DNA of 16,922 bases from positions 1 through 16,922 of the forward strand of contig DYMW01000029.1 of the NCBI GenBank assembly GCA_020721385.1, given 5' to 3'. The notes below the pieces were generated by a model. It had not been told where the DNA came from and did not search any database. It was given only the letters and a program-made list of their open reading frames with translations. Of this stretch, positions 1-5,891 are shown piece after piece (the stretch's first letter is position 1; every line of letters begins with the position of its first letter). Source of the DNA: Sulfurovum sp. (GTDB lineage Bacteria > Campylobacterota > Campylobacteria > Campylobacterales > Sulfurovaceae). Made by a program: the position numbers and the translations under genes.

Positions 1-133
1 GGTCACTTCCTTGCAGCCTTTTGATGGTTGATTTTGGAGTGTCGTAAGCTAAAAGAAGTTCGAAAATAAACGACTTTTTGTCAAAGTTTGCGACTAATGT
101 ATGGAGATTATTTTCTATTTCTATGATGGTCAT
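1..133 (-). CDS. 5' end of an unidentified gene, cut by the left edge
   Basis: An open frame begins with ATG at 133 (minus strand) and stays open for 44 codons to the window edge. The peptide starts MTIIEIENNLHTLVANF and continues with a segment containing FIFELLLAY and PKSTIKRL. An AAGG lies about 11 bases upstream of the ATG, a rather long spacing. The FxxxLLLAYxxPKSTIxRL pattern reminds me of the N-termini of large restriction-modification (type IIG-like) or DNA methyltransferase proteins, but this is recollection, not proof, and no catalytic motif is in view. The frame looks coding because of its length without a stop and its ordinary composition. It lies downstream of the ClpP-like gene on the same strand, separated by a terminator-like hairpin, so it is probably a separate unit. 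Confidence 0.55.
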   Translation of the reverse strand, partial: MTIIEIENNLHTLVANFDKKSFIFELLLAYDTPKSTIKRLQGSD

Positions 134-190
134 ATAGCTTTGTGCCTTATAATTATTGTTTGTGATAATTTTTGAAGTATTATAAAAAGT

Positions 191-224
191 TAAAACCCTT
201 TATTTAAGAGTTTATAGGGTTTTA
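191..224 (-). terminator. Rho-independent terminator-like hairpin after the ClpP-like gene
   Basis: A perfect 9-bp inverted repeat, TAAAACCCT (191-199) and AGGGTTTTA (216-224), encloses a 16-base loop. Read on the minus strand the stem runs into TTTTAACTTTTTATAAT, a U-rich tail. It sits about 57 bases past the stop codon of the ClpP-like gene, where its terminator is expected. The tail also contains TATAAT (minus strand, 184-179), which could serve as a -10 for the partial gene at 1-133; I saw no convincing -35 for it. Confidence 0.6.
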
Positions 225-280
225 TGAAAAGTTTCCTTTCTCATAATAAACCCTTAGTTGCATAGAAGAGGGATATTTAT

Positions 281-994
281 TTATGCTTCTTCCACAGATT
301 CTACTTTTTTGGGTATTTTAGATTTCTTACCTTTTTTCAAATTTTTCAAATACTCTTTGGCGGTTATTTCGTGACCTTCCAAGATGACATGGGTTGCAAT
401 ACCACGTTTGCATAACTCTTTGGCACCCATCCAGTAGTCTTGACCGACCAGCATCTGTTTAAATTCTGCTTTAGAGAGAAAATCTTGTTTGACAATAATA
501 TCATAAAAGAACTTTTCAAGCTTTTTAGAGGAATGTTCTAGCCGAGCTTTAATCTCTCCACCTTTTCCATATGCACCACCTGAATAGGTATGAAACATAA
601 AATCAGAGTAGGGGTAGATAACCCGTTTTTCTGCCATACAGAAGAGTAATGCACCCATGCTGTACCCATAGTTGTCAAGATAAGCAACGGTACGTTTATA
701 AAATTTTTCTTGGATGAGGTTATAAAACTGTTGACCTTCAAGTACCAACCCTCCACCTGAGTTAATCACCAACTCTAAGTAGTCATATTCTTTGGCTTCT
801 CTAAGTTCATTAAAGACTGAGTGTAGTCCTTTTTTAAGTTCAAAAAACTTGCCTATATAGACTCTGTAACGCTTATGTTTTGGAGTTACCTCGTAGATAA
901 ATTTCTCTTTATTTATAATTTTTTTATTTTCAGGTATTAATTCCGTGTAGAGAGTATGTTGTTCGCTACTAAACTCTTTTTTTGTACCAATCAT
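281..994 (-). CDS. ClpP-like serine peptidase (ClpP/crotonase fold)
   Basis: The 237-residue protein has a complete ClpP-style catalytic triad: Ser112 in GYSMGALLF, His135 in MFHTYSGGAYG and Asp186 in GQDYWMGAKEL. An oxyanion-type NSGGG segment lies at 78-82. Spacing and surrounding residues follow ClpP through the handle region, but identity looks low. It has no signal peptide, so it is predicted to be cytoplasmic. The N-terminus is about 40 residues of non-ClpP sequence and the C-terminus ends in a Lys-rich tail (about 216-230). No Clp ATPase is nearby, so it may be a stand-alone or divergent ClpP paralogue rather than the housekeeping ClpP. The start is set by a strong GAGGGAG ribosome site seven bases before ATG 994. 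It follows mltB by 50 bp on the same strand, with a -10-like TATAAT in the gap. The family is clear; substrate and partners are not. Confidence 0.85.
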   Translation of the reverse strand: MIGTKKEFSSEQHTLYTELIPENKKIINKEKFIYEVTPKHKRYRVYIGKFFELKKGLHSVFNELREAKEYDYLELVINSGGGLVLEGQQFYNLIQEKFYKRTVAYLDNYGYSMGALLFCMAEKRVIYPYSDFMFHTYSGGAYGKGGEIKARLEHSSKKLEKFFYDIIVKQDFLSKAEFKQMLVGQDYWMGAKELCKRGIATHVILEGHEITAKEYLKNLKKGKKSKIPKKVESVEEA

Positions 995-1033
995 TGTGTC
1001 TCCCTCTATATTTTTGATTATTTTTAGTAAAAT

Positions 1034-1039
1034 ATTATA
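1034..1039 (-). promoter_or_regulatory. -10-like TATAAT upstream of the ClpP-like gene
   Basis: A perfect TATAAT (minus strand) lies in the 50-bp gap between mltB and the ClpP-like gene, about 40 bases before its ATG. The best -35 candidate, TTGCCC, would sit inside the mltB end at a poor 19-base spacing. The site may allow independent expression, but it rests on the -10 alone. Confidence 0.35.
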
Positions 1040-1044
1040 GCGTA

Positions 1045-2040
1045 TTATTTAACCGCTTGGGCAATTAAATAGATGGCTACACCATAAGTTGTTGCGTTAT
1101 TGTAACGCGTTAAGACTCTAAAATTTCGACCTGCCATCCAAACATCATCATGGGTGGTGTTACGTGTTTGAAGCAGATAAGCTTTAGATTCATTAAATGG
1201 TTCCAAAGGTTGAATACCATGTTTTTTAAGCGTACTCACGGCATATTGTTGACGGTGTGTGGTTTTAAGCTGTGCAAATCGTGTTCCTTCAAAATTGGTT
1301 GGTACAACCACCACAGCTCCCTCTCTCCACCCTTTGTCGTGCATAAATTTGGCAATAATTCCAATGCAATCTTCTAAATCCCATGGGTCTTTAATACCAT
1401 CATTGTTGTAGTCCATGCCAAATTTTCGTTGAACCGAGGGAACCTGTTGGACACATCCCATTGCCCCTGCAAATGAACCATATTGCTCGTTAATATCTCG
1501 ATGCTCTTCACGTGTTAATAAAAAAAGATGTTTGAGTTCACTTTTAAAAAATGTCTGCATACGGTTTTTATGAAAAGCAAGGGTGGCTAACGCATCAATA
1601 ATATGAAAATCACCCGTAAACTCTCCAAATTTACTCTCAACAGCAATAAAACCAACAATGTAGTCCATATCAACCCCATATTCACGACTGGCACGTTGCA
1701 GTGTGGTAAAGTAGTTTTGTTTAAACTCTTTGGCTTTTTGCAGTGAAATGGGGTCAAGCACATGGGCTTTATAACGTTCCCAACTTCCATTGGTACTGCC
1801 CACTTTATATTTTCCCGTATAACGGTCAAGTGTCTCTTGGTCAAGTTTTGCGTTTTGCAGTACCGAAGTGACGTAGTCTCTTTTAAAATGGTGTGTATTC
1901 ACCAGCATGGTAATAAAACTTTGAACCTCTTTTTTGGCTAAAAAGTCATAAGGAACAGGAGGCAGAGGTATTTTGGTCTCTTCTGCCAACAACGTAAAAG
2001 GAATAAGTAGGGTTAGGATTAGTAGTTTTAATAGGTTCAT
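1045..2040 (-). CDS. mltB: Lytic murein transglycosylase B family protein (MltB-like, SLT_2 domain)
   Basis: This 331-residue exported protein is predicted to cleave peptidoglycan glycan strands non-hydrolytically, leaving 1,6-anhydro-muramyl ends. The catalytic Glu is residue 135 in FIAVESKFGEF. Other MltB family hallmarks follow: IIDALATLAFHKNR, GSFAGAMGCVQQVPS, an NNDGIKDPWDLEDCIG segment, and the C-terminal NFRVLTRYN...YGVAIYLIAQ block. The N-terminus is a hydrophobic signal peptide (about residues 1-19, ending LLA before EE) without a lipobox Cys. It is therefore predicted to be a soluble periplasmic enzyme, unlike lipoprotein MltB of E. coli. The family motif GxxQFMPSS is changed to CVQQVPSVQ. 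It is divergent from rsmD. The exact paralogue name within the MltB group is not certain. Confidence 0.9.
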   Translation of the reverse strand: MNLLKLLILTLLIPFTLLAEETKIPLPPVPYDFLAKKEVQSFITMLVNTHHFKRDYVTSVLQNAKLDQETLDRYTGKYKVGSTNGSWERYKAHVLDPISLQKAKEFKQNYFTTLQRASREYGVDMDYIVGFIAVESKFGEFTGDFHIIDALATLAFHKNRMQTFFKSELKHLFLLTREEHRDINEQYGSFAGAMGCVQQVPSVQRKFGMDYNNDGIKDPWDLEDCIGIIAKFMHDKGWREGAVVVVPTNFEGTRFAQLKTTHRQQYAVSTLKKHGIQPLEPFNESKAYLLQTRNTTHDDVWMAGRNFRVLTRYNNATTYGVAIYLIAQAVK

Positions 2041-2148
2041 GAAAAATTATAACATAGGATTAAAGTTAGTAAGGGGAAATACAAATAATTAGGCGATATT
2101 CAGGGGCTTCAAGTGAGTGTATATAGGAATATGGTAACAACTTATCAT

Positions 2149-2176
2149 TTGACTTTGGTATTTTATGTTATAGTAT
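2149..2176 (+). promoter_or_regulatory. Probable sigma-70 promoter for rsmD
   Basis: TTGACT (2149-2154) is a good -35. The -10 is ambiguous within TATAGTAT (2169-2176): TATAGT gives a short 14-base spacer and TAGTAT gives a 16-base spacer. The site lies about 40 bases before the rsmD start, in the 174-bp divergent gap between mltB and rsmD. Confidence 0.45.
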
Positions 2177-2214
2177 CATTAAACATATATTTAAAATTAA
2201 GGTCATAAATTAAT

Positions 2215-2814
2215 ATGAAAAAAGAAAATTTTACAACAAATATAATAGCAGGAGATTTCAAAGGAAAAATAATTGAAATTCCTAACATTACAACCACACG
2301 GAGTTCTAAAGGGATTTTAAAAGAGTCGCTTTTTAATACATTACAGTTTGATATTATTGGTAAGAACTTTGTAGAGGTTTTTTCAGGTTCAGGTTCTATA
2401 GGGCTTGAAGCTTTGAGTCGTGGGGCTTCACAGTGTTATTTTATTGAGTACAATAAGATAGCCTATAAAGTTTTACAAGACAACATTAAGAGACTTGATC
2501 CTAGTAGATGTCATCATCTGTTTGGTGACAGTTTTGAGAAGTTTGATACGGTTTTAGCCATGGTTGAAAAGGGTAACGATAAGACCTATTTTTATTTTGA
2601 CCCTCCGTTTGCCACACGTGATGGAATGGATGATGTCTATGATAAAACGTTGGAATTAATAGCCAAAATAGATCCATCAAAGTGTGCCATGGTGATTGTG
2701 GAACACATGAGTCAGTTGGATATGCCTCAAACTATTGGGGAACTTGAACAGGTAAAACGTAAAAAATTTGGGCGTTCTACAATGACCTATTATGTTCCAA
2801 AAGAGGAGGATTAA
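2215..2814 (+). CDS. rsmD: 16S rRNA (guanine966-N2)-methyltransferase RsmD
   Basis: RsmD methylates N2 of G966 in 16S rRNA on the assembling 30S subunit using S-adenosylmethionine. At 199 residues it has the normal family length. The N-terminal block IIAGDFKGK (10-18), followed by TTTRSSKGILKESLFN, matches the family's RIIxGxxRGRxL and RPTxxxxREALFN segments. The SAM-binding motif I is VEVFSGSGSIGLEALSRGA from about residue 53. Motif IV is DPPF at 129-132, preceded by YFYF. Family members often have LFAGSGALGLEALSRGA, so the match is direct. The ribosome site is weak (AAGGT about 14 bases upstream), but the conserved N-terminus supports ATG 2215. The truncated NYN gene starts two bases after its stop codon. 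Confidence 0.93.
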   Translation: MKKENFTTNIIAGDFKGKIIEIPNITTTRSSKGILKESLFNTLQFDIIGKNFVEVFSGSGSIGLEALSRGASQCYFIEYNKIAYKVLQDNIKRLDPSRCHHLFGDSFEKFDTVLAMVEKGNDKTYFYFDPPFATRDGMDDVYDKTLELIAKIDPSKCAMVIVEHMSQLDMPQTIGELEQVKRKKFGRSTMTYYVPKEED

Positions 2815-2815
2815 T

Positions 2816-3106
2816 ATGACAAATAGCCGTCATCAAGAAGACCATATTGCTCTGTTTATAGATTGTGACAATATCTCTCATCGTGCGATTGAGGGGATTA
2901 TTAATGAGCTTAGCAAATATGGTGTGGTGAATATTCGTCAAGCGTATGGCAATTGGACAAAAGACAATTTGAAGAATTGGGAGTCAAAACTTTTAGAGTT
3001 TGCGATTAAACCGATTCAACAGTTTGACTACTCTAAAAATAAAAATGCAACCGATATTTTAATGACCATTGATGCAATGGAATGGATGAAGAGAGCAAAC
3101 AGATGA
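2816..3106 (+). pseudogene. Truncated NYN-domain (PIN-like nuclease) gene
   Basis: The 96-residue product starts at ATG 2816, chosen because GAGGAGG lies just upstream inside the rsmD end. It opens with the NYN signature LFIDCDNIS (acidic residues Asp16 and Asp18) and continues through QAYGNW to NKNATDILMTIDAMEW (Asp80, Asp86). Full NYN/LabA-like proteins then carry a second half with a conserved VSSDSDF-type segment supplying further metal ligands, and often a C-terminal OST-HTH domain. Here the frame ends about 10 residues later with MKRANR and a TGA. I see no continuation of the domain in the other two frames before 3228, so the 3' half appears deleted rather than frameshifted. As it stands it lacks part of the active site and is probably inactive, though it is still well placed for translation after rsmD. 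Confidence 0.7.
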
Positions 3107-3141
3107 GTGTAAGAGACAAAAATTATAAAGCATAAATAATG

Positions 3142-3169
3142 TTGAAATAAGGTTTAATTTTGTTATAAT
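3142..3169 (+). promoter_or_regulatory. Sigma-70 promoter for the VWA-fluC pair
   Basis: TTGAAA (3142-3147) and a perfect TATAAT (3164-3169) are separated by 16 bases, about 60 bases before the VWA gene. The gene itself has a good AAGGA ribosome site seven bases before ATG 3229. I see no riboswitch-like structure between the promoter and the gene. Confidence 0.7.
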
Positions 3170-3228
3170 ATGTACGACAACTATCGATTAGTCCATTACA
3201 ATACAATTTTTTAAAAAAGGATTTTTTT

Positions 3229-5010
3229 ATGAAACGTTTACTATTTTTATTTTTAATTGCCAACTTAACACTGTTAAGTGCCATGACCAAAAAAACCGAT
3301 ATGAATACGGTTGATGATTGGGAATATAACAATACCATGCAGATGGAAGATACCACGCGATCAATACACAGTATAGGCAGATCGATGAGTATGTCAGCTT
3401 CTCCGACACCTAAAGCCTATCATCCTGTTAAAAAAGTTGGTTTGGCTGTGGGTGGTGCAAAAGATACCAACAACTTTAAAGCCAATATTGACAATGGTTA
3501 TTTACCTAAATTAGACTCTATTACCTATGAAGGAGAGTTTTACAATCACTATTTTGATACAGATGCAGGAAGCAAAGAGTGTAAAGCACTCTTTTGTCCA
3601 AGTTATTCATCGGCAAAACGAAAAAATAGTTTTTCAGATGAAGAGGAATACTTTTTATCGGTTGGGTTAAATTCAGGTATTGATGAAGCTGATTTTAAAC
3701 GTAAAAAACTCAATTTGGTTGTGGTGCTTGATATTTCAGGCTCTATGGGGGCTAATTTTGATGACTACTATTATGACAATATGGGTAATAGAATAGAAAA
3801 TCAAGAGAAGTCGGATGAGAAAAAGATGAAAATTGCGACTGAGTCAATCGTGGCAATGTTGTCCCATTTAAATGATGATGATAGAGTAGGAATCGCTCTC
3901 TTTGATCACAATGCCTACAAAGCAAAAGCTTTAAATTTGGTAGGTAACAGTGATAAATTGGCAATTAGAGATCACATTTTAGAACTTACAGAGCGTGGTG
4001 GAACCGATTGGAGTGCTGGATATCAAGAGGGATTAAAACTTTTTGATGGAATCGATTTAAAGGGTGATTATGAAAATAGAATTATATTCTTAACCGATGC
4101 CATGCCCAATACAGGAGAGCTTGATAAAAATAAGTTGTTTGGTATGGCAAAAGATGCCAGTGAAAAAGGAATTCATACCACTTTTATTGGTGTTGGTGTA
4201 GATTTTAATAATGATTTGGTGGAGTATGTTTCTAAAACCAAAGGTGCCAACTATTTTTCTGTTCACTCTTCTAAAGAGTTTTCACAACGGTTAGATAAAG
4301 AGTTTAACTACATGGTTACCCCATTGGTGTATGATTTAGCGTTAAAGTTAACCAGTTCAAATTACAGTATCGAGGCTGTCTATGGTTCTCCTGATGCCAA
4401 AATAGCCACAGGTGATATTATGACCGTGAACACACTTTTTCCTTCTAGTAGTGATGGAACAGCTGTCAAAGGTGGGGTTGTGCTATTGAAGTTGAAAAAA
4501 TTGAGTACGAATGTTGATGATGATATTAAATTGAATGTGAGTTATACCGATGTTGATGGAAAAGCCTTTAGCAATGAGCAAAAAGTGAATTTTAAAACAC
4601 AAAAGAGTTATTATGATAATTCAGGAATCCAAAAAGCAATTTTAATCAGTGATTATGTTTCGGTGATGAAAAATTGGCTTATTGATGCCAGAGCAGGGTG
4701 CAACGACAATGTTAAATGGGTTATGGAGAATCCTACCGCCATTATGAAACGATGTACAAATTATCCAGAAAAACATCCACTCTATCCTGTTATGGCAACA
4801 TGGGAGCGAAAATCATGTGCTTTACAAGTGAGTGAAGGGTATAAAAAACTGTTTCAAACCTTTAAAAAATTCTATGTTAGTGAAATGAAAACACTAAAAG
4901 ATGATTCACTTAAACAAGAGTTAACCATATTGGATATTTTACTTAAACAAAAAACATCATCATTTAAAAAGAGTGATAAATCAGATGATGAGTGGCAGTT
5001 TAAAAACTAA
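3229..5010 (+). CDS. Secreted von Willebrand factor type A domain protein
   Basis: The 593-residue protein has an N-terminal signal peptide (about 1-19, MKRLLFLFLIANLTLLSA), so it is exported to the periplasm or beyond. Residues about 160-350 form a VWA domain with a complete metal-ion-dependent adhesion site. Asp168, Ser170 and Ser172 form DISGS, Thr259 lies in GGTDW, and Asp290 lies in FLTDAMPNTGE. The upstream region (about 80-160) contains the EGEFYNHYF and EEEYFLSVGLNSG stretches seen before the VWA domain in YfbK-like proteins. The C-terminal third is a beta-rich region followed by a Cys-containing helical part (four Cys at about 490-530), with no recognisable domain. VWA domains bind protein ligands through the metal site; the partner here is unknown. 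Its stop codon overlaps the fluC start by one base, so the two are probably cotranscribed and coupled. Confidence 0.85.
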   Translation: MKRLLFLFLIANLTLLSAMTKKTDMNTVDDWEYNNTMQMEDTTRSIHSIGRSMSMSASPTPKAYHPVKKVGLAVGGAKDTNNFKANIDNGYLPKLDSITYEGEFYNHYFDTDAGSKECKALFCPSYSSAKRKNSFSDEEEYFLSVGLNSGIDEADFKRKKLNLVVVLDISGSMGANFDDYYYDNMGNRIENQEKSDEKKMKIATESIVAMLSHLNDDDRVGIALFDHNAYKAKALNLVGNSDKLAIRDHILELTERGGTDWSAGYQEGLKLFDGIDLKGDYENRIIFLTDAMPNTGELDKNKLFGMAKDASEKGIHTTFIGVGVDFNNDLVEYVSKTKGANYFSVHSSKEFSQRLDKEFNYMVTPLVYDLALKLTSSNYSIEAVYGSPDAKIATGDIMTVNTLFPSSSDGTAVKGGVVLLKLKKLSTNVDDDIKLNVSYTDVDGKAFSNEQKVNFKTQKSYYDNSGIQKAILISDYVSVMKNWLIDARAGCNDNVKWVMENPTAIMKRCTNYPEKHPLYPVMATWERKSCALQVSEGYKKLFQTFKKFYVSEMKTLKDDSLKQELTILDILLKQKTSSFKKSDKSDDEWQFKN

Positions 5011-5393
5011 TGAGCATGGGGTTACTCTTTAGTATTGGCATCGGTGGTTTCATCGGTGCTATTTTACGTTTTACACTCTCTGGCGGGATACAAAAGATTA
5101 TAGGTTCCACTTTTCCTTTTGGCACACTCTTTGTCAATGTCTTGGGAAGTTTTATCATTGGATTTCTTTTTTTATATTTTCAGCAGGTTAATCTATCAGT
5201 ATATCAAAAATCTCTACTTATTACAGGTCTATTAGGGGCATTAACAACCTTTTCTACCTTCTCTTTAGATACGGTATTGTTGATGGGTCAAGGGTTTTAT
5301 ATGAAAGCATTGATAAATGTTATGATGAATGTTATTTTTTCTGTAGGAGCTACATTTTTAGGAATGATTCTATTTAAAAGATTGTATTTGTGA
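5010..5393 (+). CDS. fluC: Fluoride ion channel FluC (CrcB)
   Basis: This 127-residue protein with four predicted membrane helices is a Fluc/CrcB channel, which exports toxic fluoride as a dual-topology dimer in the inner membrane. Family motifs are present in order: GGFIGAILRF (12-21), GTLFVNVLGSF (38-48) with the pore Asn43, and LTTFSTFSLD (78-87) with Phe81 and Phe84 of the Phe box. The family usually has GGxTTFSTF, and here the second Gly is Ala77. Its length is typical for single-domain Fluc proteins. The ATG overlaps the VWA gene's TAA (sequence TAATG), implying translational coupling; an alternative ATG lies two codons downstream. I see no crcB fluoride riboswitch upstream of either gene. 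Confidence 0.93.
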   Translation: MSMGLLFSIGIGGFIGAILRFTLSGGIQKIIGSTFPFGTLFVNVLGSFIIGFLFLYFQQVNLSVYQKSLLITGLLGALTTFSTFSLDTVLLMGQGFYMKALINVMMNVIFSVGATFLGMILFKRLYL

Positions 5394-5408
5394 TTGAAGT
5401 AGATTTGT

Positions 5409-5482
5409 TGGAGCGGGAAACGAGACTCGAACTCGCGATATCGGTACCAAAAACCGAGGTCTTACCGCTTGGCGATACCCAA
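5409..5482 (-). tRNA. Chimeric tRNA: 5' tRNA-Gln(UUG), 3' tRNA-Gly; probable pseudo-tRNA
   Basis: Read on the minus strand this 74-base unit has the same length as the tRNA-Gln at 5701-5774. Its first ~46 bases, from the acceptor 5' strand through the UUG anticodon arm, differ from that gene at only two positions. The last ~30 bases are unrelated to tRNA-Gln. The T-arm GCGAG-TTCGAGT-CTCGT, acceptor strand TTCCCGC, discriminator T and CCA match the 3' end of the E. coli-type tRNA-Gly(GCC). The halves do not fit: acceptor TTGGGTA against TTCCCGC gives mismatches at 1-72 (U,C) and 6-67 (U,U) plus U-G at 2-71. In addition, one of the two point changes breaks the three-pair D-stem (GCC against GAC). 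The anticodon stem and loop (TCGGT-TTTTGGT-ACCGA) are intact. It is last in the cluster, 15 bases from the end of fluC. Confidence 0.85.
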
Positions 5483-5485
5483 ATA

Positions 5486-5522
5486 GTTGTTATTTTTTAT
5501 GAGTGTTTTGTTGTTATTTTTT
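5486..5522. repeat. Short direct repeat between tRNA genes
   Basis: GTTGTTATTTTTT occurs at 5486-5498 and again at 5510-5522, 24 bases apart, in the 40-base spacer between the second tRNA-fMet and the chimeric tRNA. The other two spacers in the cluster are only 10 and 14 bases long. This could be a small tandem duplication made during rearrangement of the cluster, or simply low-complexity AT-rich DNA. Confidence 0.6.
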
Positions 5523-5599
<77 letters not shown>

Positions 5600-5613
5600 T
5601 TCTTTAGTTGTAT

Positions 5614-5690
<77 letters not shown>

Positions 5691-5700
5691 ACAATTAAAA

Positions 5701-5774
5701 TGGATGGGGTAGAGGGATTCGAACCCCCGATATCGGTACCAAAAACCGAGGCCTTACCGCTTGGCGATACCCCA
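5701..5774 (-). tRNA. tRNA-Gln(UUG)
   Basis: A 74-base cloverleaf with encoded CCA. The acceptor stem TGGGGTA/TACCCCA is fully paired, the D-stem is GCC/GGC, and the anticodon stem TCGGT/ACCGA closes a TTTTGGT loop that presents UUG. The T-arm is GGGGG-TTCGAAT-CCCTC. The body closely resembles E. coli tRNA-Gln. It is the first gene of the cluster, about 25 bases from the expected transcription start. In the Campylobacterota, Gln-tRNA(Gln) is generally made by mischarging with Glu followed by GatCAB amidation; this is family knowledge and not visible here. Confidence 0.96.
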
Positions 5775-5805
5775 AAAAATGCCACTTATTCGTTGTGTGG
5801 ACGGC

Positions 5806-5834
5806 ATTATAGAGAAAATAGAGGACAATGTCAA
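5806..5834 (-). promoter_or_regulatory. Perfect-consensus sigma-70 promoter of the tRNA cluster
   Basis: On the minus strand TTGACA (5834-5829) and TATAAT (5811-5806) are separated by exactly 17 bases, full consensus on all three counts. The bases after the -10 are GCCGTCC, a GC-rich discriminator of the kind found at stringently controlled stable-RNA promoters. Initiation is expected near 5799, about 25 bases before tRNA-Gln. Confidence 0.9.
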
Positions 5835-5855
5835 GGGTTTGTGGTGAAATCATAG

Positions 5856-5861
5856 TATAAT
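5856..5861 (+). promoter_or_regulatory. -10 element for ribBX
   Basis: TATAAT at 5856-5861 lies about 30 bases before the ribBX start; an AAGGA ribosome site (5881-5885) precedes ATG 5892. No good -35 is present: a 17-base spacing would place it at 5833-5838 (AAGGGT), overlapping the -35 of the divergent tRNA promoter. There is no FMN riboswitch in this 117-bp gap. Confidence 0.6.
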
Positions 5862-5891
5862 ACTTCTCATTTATAGAAAAAAGGAAAAATA

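Noticed and set aside
281..994. Phage head-maturation protease
   Set aside because: The ClpP-like fold occurs in phage proteases too, but no capsid, portal or other phage gene is nearby and the neighbours are housekeeping genes.
1150..1377. Plus-strand open frame of 75 codons inside mltB (and similar antisense frames in ribBX, rmuC, acs and mrdA)
   Set aside because: Shadow frames opposite or alongside strongly conserved genes, with no ribosome sites or recognisable products.
2792..2815. Longer form of the NYN fragment starting inside rsmD
   Set aside because: The GAGGAGG ribosome site is just before ATG 2816, and the added residues merely re-read the rsmD end.
3107..3228. Fluoride (crcB) riboswitch upstream of the VWA-fluC pair
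   Set aside because: No conserved crcB motif or matching stems are visible between the promoter and ATG 3229.
5775..5891. FMN riboswitch upstream of ribBX
   Set aside because: The 117-bp gap is occupied by two promoters, and the leader of about 25 bases is far too short for the FMN aptamer.
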